Assembly (NCBI RefSeq): GCF_038070005.1
Contig: NZ_JBBPCO010000012.1
Span: forward strand, 1-64,000
From: Thermithiobacillus plumbiphilus
GTDB taxonomy: Bacteria; Pseudomonadota; Gammaproteobacteria; Acidithiobacillales; Thermithiobacillaceae
Length of the DNA: 64,000 bases
Direction: 5' to 3'
This document shows, one piece after another, positions 16,505 through 24,103 of the stretch (position 1 is the stretch's first letter; each line of letters begins with the position of its first letter). The position numbers and the translations under genes are program-made. The notes beneath the pieces were generated by a model. The model was not told where the DNA came from and made no database searches. It worked only from the letters and a program-made list of their open reading frames with translations.

Positions 16505-16840
16505 ATGGCAGAGCAAATGGGCAACCCGAAAATTCGTGTACCGGAAAGTGCCAAGAAGGGCGAGGCCATCCAGGTGCGTGCGCTGATTCTACATCCCATG
16601 GAAACCGGACAGCGCAAGGACACCAAGACCGGTGAGAAGATCCCCGAGCATTTCATCCAGCAGGTCAGCGCCGAATATAACGGCAAGAAAGTGATGGAAG
16701 CGGACTGGGGCGTGGGCGTGAGCAAGAATCCCTTTCTGTCCTTCTACATCAAGCCGGAAGAAAGCGGCACCCTGAAACTGACCTTTACCGATAACAAAGG
16801 CGGTAGCTGGAGCGAAGAGGCCAAGGTTCAGGTCTCCTGA
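16505..16840 (+). CDS. soxZ: Thiosulfate carrier partner SoxZ
   Basis: This 111-aa protein has the SoxZ sequence pattern (NPKIRVPESAKKGEAIQVRA, HPMETGQR, and KNPFLSFYIKPEESGTL with the usual C-terminal beta strand). It has no signal peptide of its own and is exported bound to Tat-dependent SoxY. The SoxYZ complex presents the SoxY C-terminal cysteine to the other Sox enzymes. It lies 37 bp downstream of soxY. A short hairpin follows before soxA. Confidence 0.95.
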   Translation: MAEQMGNPKIRVPESAKKGEAIQVRALILHPMETGQRKDTKTGEKIPEHFIQQVSAEYNGKKVMEADWGVGVSKNPFLSFYIKPEESGTLKLTFTDNKGGSWSEEAKVQVS

Positions 16841-16852
16841 TAATGAAGTCCA

Positions 16853-16872
16853 GGGATGGCGCAAGCCATCCC
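16853..16872 (+). other. Intercistronic hairpin between soxZ and soxA
   Basis: GGGATGGC-gcaa-GCCATCCC forms an 8-bp stem with a GNRA-type GCAA tetraloop, without a T-run. It could protect the soxXYZ mRNA 3' end or set the level of soxA translation; this is inferred from structure only. Confidence 0.5.
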
Positions 16873-16894
16873 GCACCACCAGAGAGGAAAAGCC

Positions 16895-17725
16895 ATGAAA
16901 AAATGGTTGATCGCATTCAGTGCACTGGGCATGTTGGGGACTATGGCACCGGCTCAGGCCACGCCGGAGCAGGACTTCCAGGCATTGAAGAAGATTTATA
17001 AAGAGAAGTTTCCGAATCTTGATTACAAGGACTACAACCTGGGTGCCTATGCCCTGGATCCGGACCTCAAGGCGCAGTTCGATGCCGCCATGGAGTTCAA
17101 TCCGGGTGACATGACGCTCGATGAGGGCAAGCAGGCCTGGAGCAAGCCCTTTGCCAACGGCAAGACCTACGCAAGCTGCTATCCCAATGGCGGCAAGGGC
17201 GTGGCTACCGGCTATCCGCAGTATGACGCCAAGCTCAAGCAGGTGGTGACGCTGCCGATGACCATCAACATGTGCCGGGAAGCCAACGGTGAAAAGCCGC
17301 TGGCATACGGCAAGCCTGAGATCGTCGCGCTGGAAACCTACCTGAAGTCACTGTCCAACGGCATGCCGGTCAACGTCAAGGTGAGTGGCAAGGAAGCCCT
17401 GGCCAAGTATGAGGCTGGCAAGCAGTATTACTACACGCGTCGCGGCCAGCTCAATTTCTCCTGCGCCTCCTGTCACGTGGACAATGCCGGCAAGCACATC
17501 CGCGCCGACCTGCTTTCCATGACCATGGGCCAGACCAACCACTTTCCGAGCTATCGCGGCGCCTGGAACCGGGTAGGCACCTTGCAGAATCGCTACCGTG
17601 GCTGCAATTCCCAGGTTCGCGCCAAGCCTGAGCCTTTTGAAAGTGAAAACTACCGAAACCTGGAGTTCTTCCACACCTACATGAGCAACGGTTTGCCCAT
17701 CGAGGTGCCCGGTTATCGAAAGTAG
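16895..17725 (+). CDS. soxA: Sox cytochrome SoxA, single-heme type
   Basis: This is a 276-aa periplasmic cytochrome with a Sec signal ending near AQA (residues 1-22). One c-type heme motif is present, CASCH at 190-194, and the active-site cysteine ligand lies in YRGCNSQ (Cys237). The N-terminal domain, which has a second heme in di-heme SoxA, lacks CxxCH. Only Cys95 (ASCYPNG) and Cys127 (INMCREA) remain, probably as a disulfide. This makes it the mono-heme SoxA class. With SoxX it conjugates thiosulfate to SoxY. Shine-Dalgarno AGAGAGG precedes ATG 16895; upstream extension would remove the signal. Confidence 0.93.
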   Translation: MKKWLIAFSALGMLGTMAPAQATPEQDFQALKKIYKEKFPNLDYKDYNLGAYALDPDLKAQFDAAMEFNPGDMTLDEGKQAWSKPFANGKTYASCYPNGGKGVATGYPQYDAKLKQVVTLPMTINMCREANGEKPLAYGKPEIVALETYLKSLSNGMPVNVKVSGKEALAKYEAGKQYYYTRRGQLNFSCASCHVDNAGKHIRADLLSMTMGQTNHFPSYRGAWNRVGTLQNRYRGCNSQVRAKPEPFESENYRNLEFFHTYMSNGLPIEVPGYRK

Positions 17726-17744
17726 TCAATTTCCAACCATCGCC

Positions 17745-17769
17745 AGCCCGGCCCTGCCGGGCTTTTTTC
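17745..17769 (+). terminator. Intrinsic terminator between soxA and the DUF302 gene
   Basis: AGCCCGGC-cct-GCCGGGCT at 17745-17763 gives an 8-bp GC-rich stem with a 3-nt loop, followed by T5. It sits inside an otherwise collinear sox operon, so it may act as partial termination that lowers DUF302 and soxB expression relative to soxXYZA. Confidence 0.72.
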
Positions 17770-17783
17770 CACGAGAGGCTACC

Positions 17784-18359
17784 ATGCTACCTTCCATGCG
17801 CAACACCATTTTATCCGGCGTGATCCTGGGATTGAGCCTGAGCTTGGCCGCACCCGCCGCTCTGGCGGACCATCACGGTGGCAAGGCCGCCGCGACCGCG
17901 CTTGCCAGCAGCGTCAAGGTACCCGAGGGCATGCCCGCCATCGACCCCAAGGACCCGCTGTATCAGGTAGATGTAGACCAGGGCGTCAGCCTGGAGGACG
18001 TTCGGCAGGGGCTGGAACTGGCCTCTCAGGAACGCAACATGAATATCGTCAACAAGCTCGACATACAGGAAGGCATGAAGGGCCGGGGCTTTGAGGCCAA
18101 GGACCCTTACATGATCTATGAAGTCTGCAACCTTGGCCTTGGGGCTGAAATCATCAAGGGCGCGCCCGAGTTCGGTGCCTTTGCGCCCTGCAAGATCATC
18201 CTTTATGGAAAGAATGGCAAGTACAAGCTGCTGACCTATCGTCCCACCTATGCGCTGACCCATCTGAAGAATTTCCCGCAGGAAACCCGCAAGATCGCCG
18301 AGCGCATCGAGTCGGACATGCTGTACATCATGTCCAAGGCCAAGGAAGGCAGTTTCTAG
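17784..18359 (+). CDS. Exported DUF302-type protein in the sox operon
   Basis: This 191-aa protein has a Sec signal (LSLAAPAALADHH, cleavage near residue 29). The body fits the DUF302 family: YQVDVDQGVSLEDVRQGLE, then YEVCNLGLGAEIIKGAPEFG with one cysteine, then FAPCKIILYGKNGK with another cysteine, and a C-terminal helix. The substrate of DUF302 proteins is not established, and I assign no reaction. It lies between soxA and soxB, 24 bp before soxB, so it is probably co-expressed and periplasmic. The two cysteines (about residues 114 and 134) are candidates for sulfur binding or a disulfide. Confidence 0.8.
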   Translation: MLPSMRNTILSGVILGLSLSLAAPAALADHHGGKAAATALASSVKVPEGMPAIDPKDPLYQVDVDQGVSLEDVRQGLELASQERNMNIVNKLDIQEGMKGRGFEAKDPYMIYEVCNLGLGAEIIKGAPEFGAFAPCKIILYGKNGKYKLLTYRPTYALTHLKNFPQETRKIAERIESDMLYIMSKAKEGSF

Positions 18360-18382
18360 AGAGCAGAACAAGGATCGAGCCC

Positions 18383-20095
18383 ATGAGTCTTTCCCGCAGA
18401 GAATTTTTGCAGATGATGGCGATCGCCGGGGCCGCCGGCGTGATCCGTCCCGAGAGCGTGTTCGCTGCACGCAAGATGCCCGGCGATATCTATGAAGTCC
18501 CGACCTATGGCAATGTCACCCTGCTGCACTTCACCGATTGCCATGCGCAGTTGATGCCGGTCTATTTCCGTGAACCGGATACCAACATTGGTGTCGGCAA
18601 CGCCAAGGGCCGCCCCCCACACCTGGTCGGCAAGGCCTTCCTGGATTACTTCAAGGTCCAGCCGAACTCGATCTACAGCCATGCCTACACGCCCATCGAT
18701 TATGTCGAGGACGCGCAGAAATATGGCAAGGTTGGCGGCTTCGCCCATCTCGCCACGCTGGTCAAGCGTTATCGCGCCGAGAATGACAAGCGCACGCTGC
18801 TGCTCGATGGCGGTGATACCTGGCAGGGCTCGGGCACCTCACTCTGGACCAAGGGCCTGGACATGGTGAAGGCCTGCAACCAGCTCGGCGTGGACAGCAT
18901 GGTCGGCCACTGGGAGTTCACCTATGGCCAGGACCGCGTGAAGGAACTGGTGGAAAACGAGGCAAAGTTTGACTTCCTGGCGCAGAACATCAAGGACAAT
19001 GCCTTCGGCGACCCGGTGTTCAAGCCCTATGTCATCAAGGAACGCAATGGCGTTCGCATTGCCGTGATCGGCCAGGCCTTCCCCTTCACGCCCATCGCCA
19101 ACCCCCGCTATCTGATCCCGGACTGGAGCTTCGGCATTCAGGACGAGAACATGCAGCGCATGGTGGACAAGGTGCGCCAGGACGAGAAGGCCGACGTGGT
19201 GGTGGTGCTCTCGCACAATGGCGCGGACGTGGACATCAAGATGGCCAGCCGGGTCAAGGGCATCGACGTGATCCTGGGCGGTCACACCCATGATGCCATC
19301 CCGCAGCCGGTCGTGGTCGGCAAGACCCTGGTGATCAACTCGGGCTCGAACGGCAAGTTCCTGTCGCGCCTGGATCTGGATGTCGCCAAGGGCAAGGTGA
19401 AGGGCTACAAATACACCCTCTTGCCGGTGTTCTCCAACCTGATCAAGGCCGATCCGGACATGCAGCAGCTCATCAACGAGGTACGCGCGCCTTACAAGGA
19501 AAAGCTTACCGAGAAGCTGGCGGTCAGCGAGGATCTTCTGTACCGGCGCGGCAACTTCAACGGCACCTTCGACCAGCTCATCGTGCAGGCCCTGATGGAT
19601 GTCAAGAATGCCGAAGCGGCCTTCTCGCCCGGTTTCCGCTGGGGCACCACGGTACTGCCCGGCCAGCAGATCACCATGGAGCACGTCATGGACCAGACGG
19701 CCCTGACCTACCCCATCGTGACCCTGAACGAGTTCACTGGGGCCCAGATCAAGGACATCATGGAAGACGTTGCCGACAATCTGTTCAACCCGGACCCCTA
19801 TTATCAGCAGGGTGGCGACATGGTGCGCGTGGGCGGCATCGATTACACCATGGATCCGACCGCGACGATCGGCAAGCGCATCCAGAACCTGCAGATCCGC
19901 GGCAAAGCGGTGGAAGCCAGCAAGAAGTACAAGGTGGCGGGCTGGGCCAGCGTGCAGCCGCAGCAGGGTGGCCAGGAAATCTGGGACCTGGTGGCCGGCT
20001 GGCTGCGTGAGCAGAAGACGGTCAAGGTTGAGAAACTCAGCCGGCCGCGCCTGATCGGCATCGAGCCGAATGATCCCGGCATCATGAAGATCTGA
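18383..20095 (+). CDS. soxB: Thiosulfohydrolase SoxB
   Basis: This 570-aa enzyme carries a twin-arginine signal (SRREFLQMM, residues 4-12) and a dinuclear manganese metallophosphatase-like domain. Metal motifs include TDCH (Asp52, His54), LDGGDTWQGSG, VGHWEFTYG, LSHNGADVD and GGHTHD. A 5'-nucleotidase-like C-terminal domain follows. SoxB hydrolyses the sulfonate from SoxY-bound thiosulfate to release sulfate in the periplasm. Without SoxCD in the window, the remaining sulfane is probably passed on as sulfur or imported for the sHdr route. It is the last gene of the cluster and is followed by a terminator. Confidence 0.96.
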   Translation: MSLSRREFLQMMAIAGAAGVIRPESVFAARKMPGDIYEVPTYGNVTLLHFTDCHAQLMPVYFREPDTNIGVGNAKGRPPHLVGKAFLDYFKVQPNSIYSHAYTPIDYVEDAQKYGKVGGFAHLATLVKRYRAENDKRTLLLDGGDTWQGSGTSLWTKGLDMVKACNQLGVDSMVGHWEFTYGQDRVKELVENEAKFDFLAQNIKDNAFGDPVFKPYVIKERNGVRIAVIGQAFPFTPIANPRYLIPDWSFGIQDENMQRMVDKVRQDEKADVVVVLSHNGADVDIKMASRVKGIDVILGGHTHDAIPQPVVVGKTLVINSGSNGKFLSRLDLDVAKGKVKGYKYTLLPVFSNLIKADPDMQQLINEVRAPYKEKLTEKLAVSEDLLYRRGNFNGTFDQLIVQALMDVKNAEAAFSPGFRWGTTVLPGQQITMEHVMDQTALTYPIVTLNEFTGAQIKDIMEDVADNLFNPDPYYQQGGDMVRVGGIDYTMDPTATIGKRIQNLQIRGKAVEASKKYKVAGWASVQPQQGGQEIWDLVAGWLREQKTVKVEKLSRPRLIGIEPNDPGIMKI

Positions 20096-20109
20096 TCAGC
20101 TTGGAACGG

Positions 20110-20137
20110 AAAAACGGCGCGAATCGCGCCGTTTTTT
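20110..20137. terminator. Bidirectional intrinsic terminator after soxB
   Basis: AACGGCGCG-aat-CGCGCCGTT (20113-20133) has a 9-bp stem. It has A-runs on the left and T6 on the right, so it can end soxB on the plus strand and the MFS gene on the minus strand. Confidence 0.85.
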
Positions 20138-20140
20138 ATT

Positions 20141-21622
20141 TCATCGAATACGGCCTGGCGGCGGGCTTTCAGGTTCGATCGTATCGACCGGCATTCCCTT
20201 GTGGCTGGGTGCCCTGCGGATCCGCATCCGCCCCAGCGACAACAGCAGCGCCACCAGACTGAGTGCGGCCGCGAACCCCAGCACCAAGCCGGTATGCCGG
20301 GCAAAGCTGGCGGGAGCCAGGGTGCTGGTGGCGGCGTCACCGAACAGCAGCACGGCAAAGACCACGCCGCTGACCCGGCCGAAATTGCGCACCGTCGCCA
20401 GCAGGCTGCCGGTCAGCCCCGCCTTTTCCGCCGGCGCGCTTTCCAGCACGGCGGTATTGTTCGGAGACGAGAAGAGCCCCAAGCCCAGGCCAAACAGCAC
20501 CAAGCTGCCCAGCACCTGGAAGTAATGCGTGTGCAGGCCAAAGCTCGCCATCCATAGCAGCGACAGGAAAATCAGTCCCATCCCGGCGGCAGCCGGTTTG
20601 CTGTAACCATAGCGGTCAGCGATCAAGCCGCCCACAGGCGCACTGAGCATCATGGCCAGGGCCTGCGCGCTCATGATCCAGCCGGTTTCCGGCAGGGGCA
20701 TGTCAAGCACCCGGGTCAGGTATAGAGGCAGCAGCAATGCCGGGAAGCTCAGGATCACGAAAGACAGATAGGCGGCGGTGAGCCCCAGAGAAAAACTCAG
20801 ACGGCGAAACAGGGCTGGATCGATCAGGGGGGCAGCCACCCGCAGTTCCTGGCGGATGAAGAGCACGCCTGCGAGCAGGGCCACCATCAGGCTCACCACA
20901 CTATAGGCGCTCAGCCAACCCCAGAGATGGCCATTGGAAAGAAAGAGCAACAGGCTGCTCATGCCCACGAAAAACAGAAATGCGCCCAGGCTATCGAAGC
21001 GCGTGTCGCGACCCGTTCCGCCGCCCACGGGCAGCAGTAGCCATCCCAGCGCAATCGCGATCAGGCCGATGGGCACATTGATCCAGAAGATCGCGGACCA
21101 GCCGAACTGATCGATCAGCACGCCGCCCAGGGGCGGTCCTGCCAGGGCGCCGACGGCGACCACGCTGCCAATGGTGCCAAGCGCTCGGCCCCGCTGTCCG
21201 GTGGGAAACACGCCAATGATGATGGACATGCCGTTGCCCATCATCATGGCGCCCCCCAGGGCCTGCACCAGCCGAAAGCCGATGAGCTGGTCCAGGGACG
21301 TGGCGAGGGCGCAGAGCAGAGAACCCAGGCTGAAGAACACCAGGCCGCTGATATAGAAGTTGCGTCGTCCGAAACGGTCGGAGAGCCCGCCCATGGCGGG
21401 CAGGATGGCGGTGATCACCAGGAGGTAACCGGAAACCACCCATTGCAGCCGGGCCAGACCGACCCCGAACTCCTGCTGCAATACGGGTAGCGCAATGTTG
21501 AGGATGCTGCCATCGACATTGACCATGAAGGTCCCGGTGGCGACGGTGGCGAACACCAGCCAGGGATAGATGGCGGAACTGGCCAGCCGTGACCGCAGCG
21601 AGCTGTCATCCGGCTGATTCAT
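20141..21622 (-). CDS. MFS multidrug exporter, DHA2 (14-TM) type
   Basis: This is a 493-aa membrane transporter with about 14 hydrophobic segments. The loop motif GGLSDRFGRRNFY between helices 2 and 3, the MVNVDGSILNIALPVL start, and GPPLGGVLIDQFGWSAIFWINVPIG are typical of EmrB/DHA2 proton-coupled drug exporters. ATG at 21622 is chosen because it begins the conserved N-terminus and overlaps the padR stop by 17 bp. The longer frame covers padR. The gene lies in an operon with the PadR regulator, which probably controls it. The substrate is unknown. Confidence 0.88.
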   Translation of the reverse strand: MNQPDDSSLRSRLASSAIYPWLVFATVATGTFMVNVDGSILNIALPVLQQEFGVGLARLQWVVSGYLLVITAILPAMGGLSDRFGRRNFYISGLVFFSLGSLLCALATSLDQLIGFRLVQALGGAMMMGNGMSIIIGVFPTGQRGRALGTIGSVVAVGALAGPPLGGVLIDQFGWSAIFWINVPIGLIAIALGWLLLPVGGGTGRDTRFDSLGAFLFFVGMSSLLLFLSNGHLWGWLSAYSVVSLMVALLAGVLFIRQELRVAAPLIDPALFRRLSFSLGLTAAYLSFVILSFPALLLPLYLTRVLDMPLPETGWIMSAQALAMMLSAPVGGLIADRYGYSKPAAAGMGLIFLSLLWMASFGLHTHYFQVLGSLVLFGLGLGLFSSPNNTAVLESAPAEKAGLTGSLLATVRNFGRVSGVVFAVLLFGDAATSTLAPASFARHTGLVLGFAAALSLVALLLSLGRMRIRRAPSHKGMPVDTIEPESPPPGRIR

Positions 21623-21971
21623 GATGCTCTCCTCCCCGCTCATAGAGATCGAGAAAGGTCTGCAGGGCCCGCAGGCGCCGGCGGATGTCGGCTTGCCAGC
21701 AGGCGAGTTCTGCCTGTCCCTTCTCGGTGAGCGAATAGATACGCCGCGCCTGCCCCGATTCGCTCGGCTGCCAGGTCGAAACCAGGGCACCCCGCTCATC
21801 CAGATCTCGCAAAGTGCGATAGATGGCGCCTGCCTCGATGCCCAACTCTGGCAACAACTGGTCGAGCCGGGTTTTCAGTATCGCCCCATGTGCCGGCCCC
21901 TCGCGCAGGAAGAGCAGCAGGAAGGCCGGCAGGTGGCGGCTGCGGTTACCCGTCCGTGGTGTCCGTGGCAT
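21606..21971 (-). CDS. PadR-family transcriptional regulator
   Basis: This 121-aa protein has the PadR winged-helix pattern: LLFLREGPAHGAILKTRLDQ, then IEAGAIYRTLRDLDERGALVSTW as recognition helix and wing, then RRIYSLTEKGQAEL and a short C-terminal dimerisation helix. PadR proteins repress genes for stress or aromatic compound efflux and respond to small ligands. The neighbouring exporter fits that pattern. It lies 6 bp after the aldolase gene. The palindrome GTGTAATTTACAC upstream of the operon is a possible operator. Confidence 0.88.
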   Translation of the reverse strand: MPRTPRTGNRSRHLPAFLLLFLREGPAHGAILKTRLDQLLPELGIEAGAIYRTLRDLDERGALVSTWQPSESGQARRIYSLTEKGQAELACWQADIRRRLRALQTFLDLYERGGEHHESAG

Positions 21972-21977
21972 GGCGGG

Positions 21978-22667
21978 CTAGTGAACGGCTGCGCCCGGTG
22001 TTCCGGCAAACTGGCGCATGCGGGCCTGCACCTCTTCGAAGGCCGCGGCCGGAAGCGGCTTGGCGCCACCGAGCAAGCTCGCTGCCAGGACCAGCTCGGC
22101 AGCCTCGTCCAGGGTCGCCAGGAACTGGGCAGCCAGCATCGGGTCCCGCCCAAAGGCCAGGACGCCGTGGTTGGCGAGCATCACCGCCTGCAGGCTCGGA
22201 TGCCCATCCACGGCATCGATGATGCCCTGCACCGAGGCCGTGGAACCACGCGGTGCCCAGGGCACCACCGGGGTCGGCTCGGCGTGGCCAAAGCGCAGCA
22301 GCGGCTCGTAGGCCAGGGGCAAAGGCTGCTGGGCCACGGCAAAGGCGGTCACATGCGGCGCATGACAGTGAATGATGCTGCCGATATCCGGTCGAACCTG
22401 ATAGACACGGGTGTGCATGTCGACGATTTCGGCATTGGTGGATTCGAGACTGCCTGTCTGGACCTTTCCGTTCATATCCAGCAGGACGAAGTCATCATTG
22501 CCGAGCTGGCTGACATGCCCGCCGCGCGTGAGAAGCACCTGTTCACCAATGCGCGCCGAGAGATTGGCGTGTTCGCCACGGAACAGCAGCCCCTTTTCAG
22601 CGAGCTGACGGGCCACGGTGATCAACTGCCGCTTTACGGTATCAAGCTGCGTGTTTTCCATTTGCAT
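21978..22667 (-). CDS. Class II aldolase/adducin-family protein
   Basis: This 229-aa protein matches the class II aldolase fold. The glycine-rich phosphate-binding and metal segments are visible: RGEHANLSARIG, LLTRGGHVSQLG, IIHCHAPHVTAFAV with the zinc-binding HxH pair, and MLANHGVLAFG with a third histidine. Members cleave or epimerise sugar phosphates (fuculose-1-phosphate aldolase, ribulose-5-phosphate epimerase) or dehydrate methylthioribulose-phosphate, and the sequence alone does not pick between them. It is the first gene of a three-gene operon with padR and the MFS exporter, an unusual combination. Confidence 0.85.
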   Translation of the reverse strand: MQMENTQLDTVKRQLITVARQLAEKGLLFRGEHANLSARIGEQVLLTRGGHVSQLGNDDFVLLDMNGKVQTGSLESTNAEIVDMHTRVYQVRPDIGSIIHCHAPHVTAFAVAQQPLPLAYEPLLRFGHAEPTPVVPWAPRGSTASVQGIIDAVDGHPSLQAVMLANHGVLAFGRDPMLAAQFLATLDEAAELVLAASLLGGAKPLPAAAFEEVQARMRQFAGTPGAAVH

Positions 22668-22687
22668 TCTCTCCAGGATTCACAATA

Positions 22688-22700
22688 GTGTAATTTACAC
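22688..22700. promoter_or_regulatory. Palindromic operator candidate GTGTAATTTACAC
   Basis: A perfect 6-bp inverted repeat around one central base lies 21 bp upstream of the aldolase start codon and about 120 bp upstream of egtB. Placement fits a repressor site for the aldolase-padR-MFS operon, perhaps for the PadR protein itself (inference). Confidence 0.5.
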
Positions 22701-22819
22701 CTGTTAGAGTATGCAGGCAGCATGGCGTTCCATCAATGTCTGCATCCAGACTGCGCCATCGGGCCTATATCCAAAGCAGGCCCCTTGTCCTTCAATGTCC
22801 GGAGCAAGCAGGAGGATAC

Positions 22820-24103
22820 ATGGACCATTCGATTGCCCGGCAGCAGCCCGGATCATTCTTGCCGCAAACGCGACTACAGCAGCGTTTTCTGGCCGTGCGC
22901 GGCCAGTCCGAGGCACTCTGCGCGCCGCTGGCCATCGAGGATTACGTCATCCAGAGCATGCCGGACGTGAGCCCGCCAAAGTGGCACCTGGCGCACACGA
23001 GCTGGTTTTTCGAGACCTTCCTGCTGCGCCCACACCTGCCCGGCTACCGGGTATTTCACCCGCGATACGCATATCTCTTCAACTCGTATTACGAGACGAT
23101 CGGGAGCTTTTACCCGCGCGAGCGGCGCGGCCTGCTGTCGCGCCCGAACGTGGACGAAACCCTGGCCTATCGCCAGCATGTCGATGCCGCGATGATGCGG
23201 CTGATGGCGGCAGCAGATAGCGAAACCTTGGCAACCCTCACGCCGCTGCTGACCCTGGGCCTGCAGCACGAGCAGCAGCATCAGGAATTGCTGGTCACCG
23301 ACATCAAGCACATCCTCGCCCAGAATCCCCTGCGGCCTGTCTATCGACAGCAGCACCAGGGACCGGCCGTTGCAACCCCGGCCCTGCAATGGCTTGAGTT
23401 CAGCGGTGGCCTGCAACGGATCGGGCACAGTGGCGATGGTTTTGCCTTCGACAACGAAACCCCGGCGCACACGCAGTATGTCCCGCCCTTCCGGCTCGCA
23501 TCAAAGCCAGTGAGCAATGGCGAATACCTGGCCTTCATCGATGATGGGGGCTATCGCCGCCCGGAACACTGGCTCTCGGACGGCTGGCGCGCGGTGGGAC
23601 GCGAAGGCTGGAATGCGCCGCTGTATTGGTTCCAGGAAAATGGCGACTGGTGGCAGTTCACGCTCTCGGGCGCGCGCATGATCGATCCCGATGAGCCGGT
23701 CTGCCATTTGAGCTATTACGAGGCCGATGCCTTTGCGCGCTGGGCCGGCAGGAGGCTGCCGACCGAGTCGGAGTGGGAAGTCGCCGCCCGGGATCAACCC
23801 TGCGAAGGCCATTTTGCCGACAGTGGACGCCTGCACCCGAAGCCCGCCAGTGGTGACGGCCCGCAGCAGTTCTTTGGCGATGTCTGGGAGTGGACGCAGA
23901 GCCCCTATACCGCATATCCGGGCTACCGGCCGGTATCAGGCGCCATCGGCGAATACAATGGCAAGTTCATGTGCAACCAGATGGTGTTGCGCGGTGGCTC
24001 CTGCGCCACCCCGCCAGGCCACATTCGCCCGAGCTATCGCAATTTCTTCCCGCCAGACGCCCGCTGGCAGTTCACGGGCCTGCGCCTTGCCGAGGACCTC
24101 TGA
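22820..24103 (+). CDS. egtB: Ergothioneine sulfoxide synthase EgtB
   Basis: This 427-aa iron-dependent enzyme has a DinB-like N-terminal domain and a formylglycine-enzyme-type C-terminal domain. Iron ligands are expected at HLAHTSW (near residue 56) and in HEQQHQE (near 150). The C-terminus contains GEYNGKFMCNQMVLRGGSCA and YRNFFPPDARWQFTGLRLA, typical of EgtB. It joins hercynine with a thiol donor to form a sulfoxide in ergothioneine synthesis. Start is set by the strong Shine-Dalgarno GGAGGA six bases upstream. The stop overlaps the egtD start by one base. No egtA, egtC or egtE is near, as in many proteobacteria. Confidence 0.92.
   Translation: MDHSIARQQPGSFLPQTRLQQRFLAVRGQSEALCAPLAIEDYVIQSMPDVSPPKWHLAHTSWFFETFLLRPHLPGYRVFHPRYAYLFNSYYETIGSFYPRERRGLLSRPNVDETLAYRQHVDAAMMRLMAAADSETLATLTPLLTLGLQHEQQHQELLVTDIKHILAQNPLRPVYRQQHQGPAVATPALQWLEFSGGLQRIGHSGDGFAFDNETPAHTQYVPPFRLASKPVSNGEYLAFIDDGGYRRPEHWLSDGWRAVGREGWNAPLYWFQENGDWWQFTLSGARMIDPDEPVCHLSYYEADAFARWAGRRLPTESEWEVAARDQPCEGHFADSGRLHPKPASGDGPQQFFGDVWEWTQSPYTAYPGYRPVSGAIGEYNGKFMCNQMVLRGGSCATPPGHIRPSYRNFFPPDARWQFTGLRLAEDL

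Noticed and set aside
22820-24103. Selenoneine synthase SenA instead of EgtB
   Set aside because: No SenB glycosyltransferase or SenC is near, and egtD is directly coupled, so ergothioneine synthesis is the simpler call.
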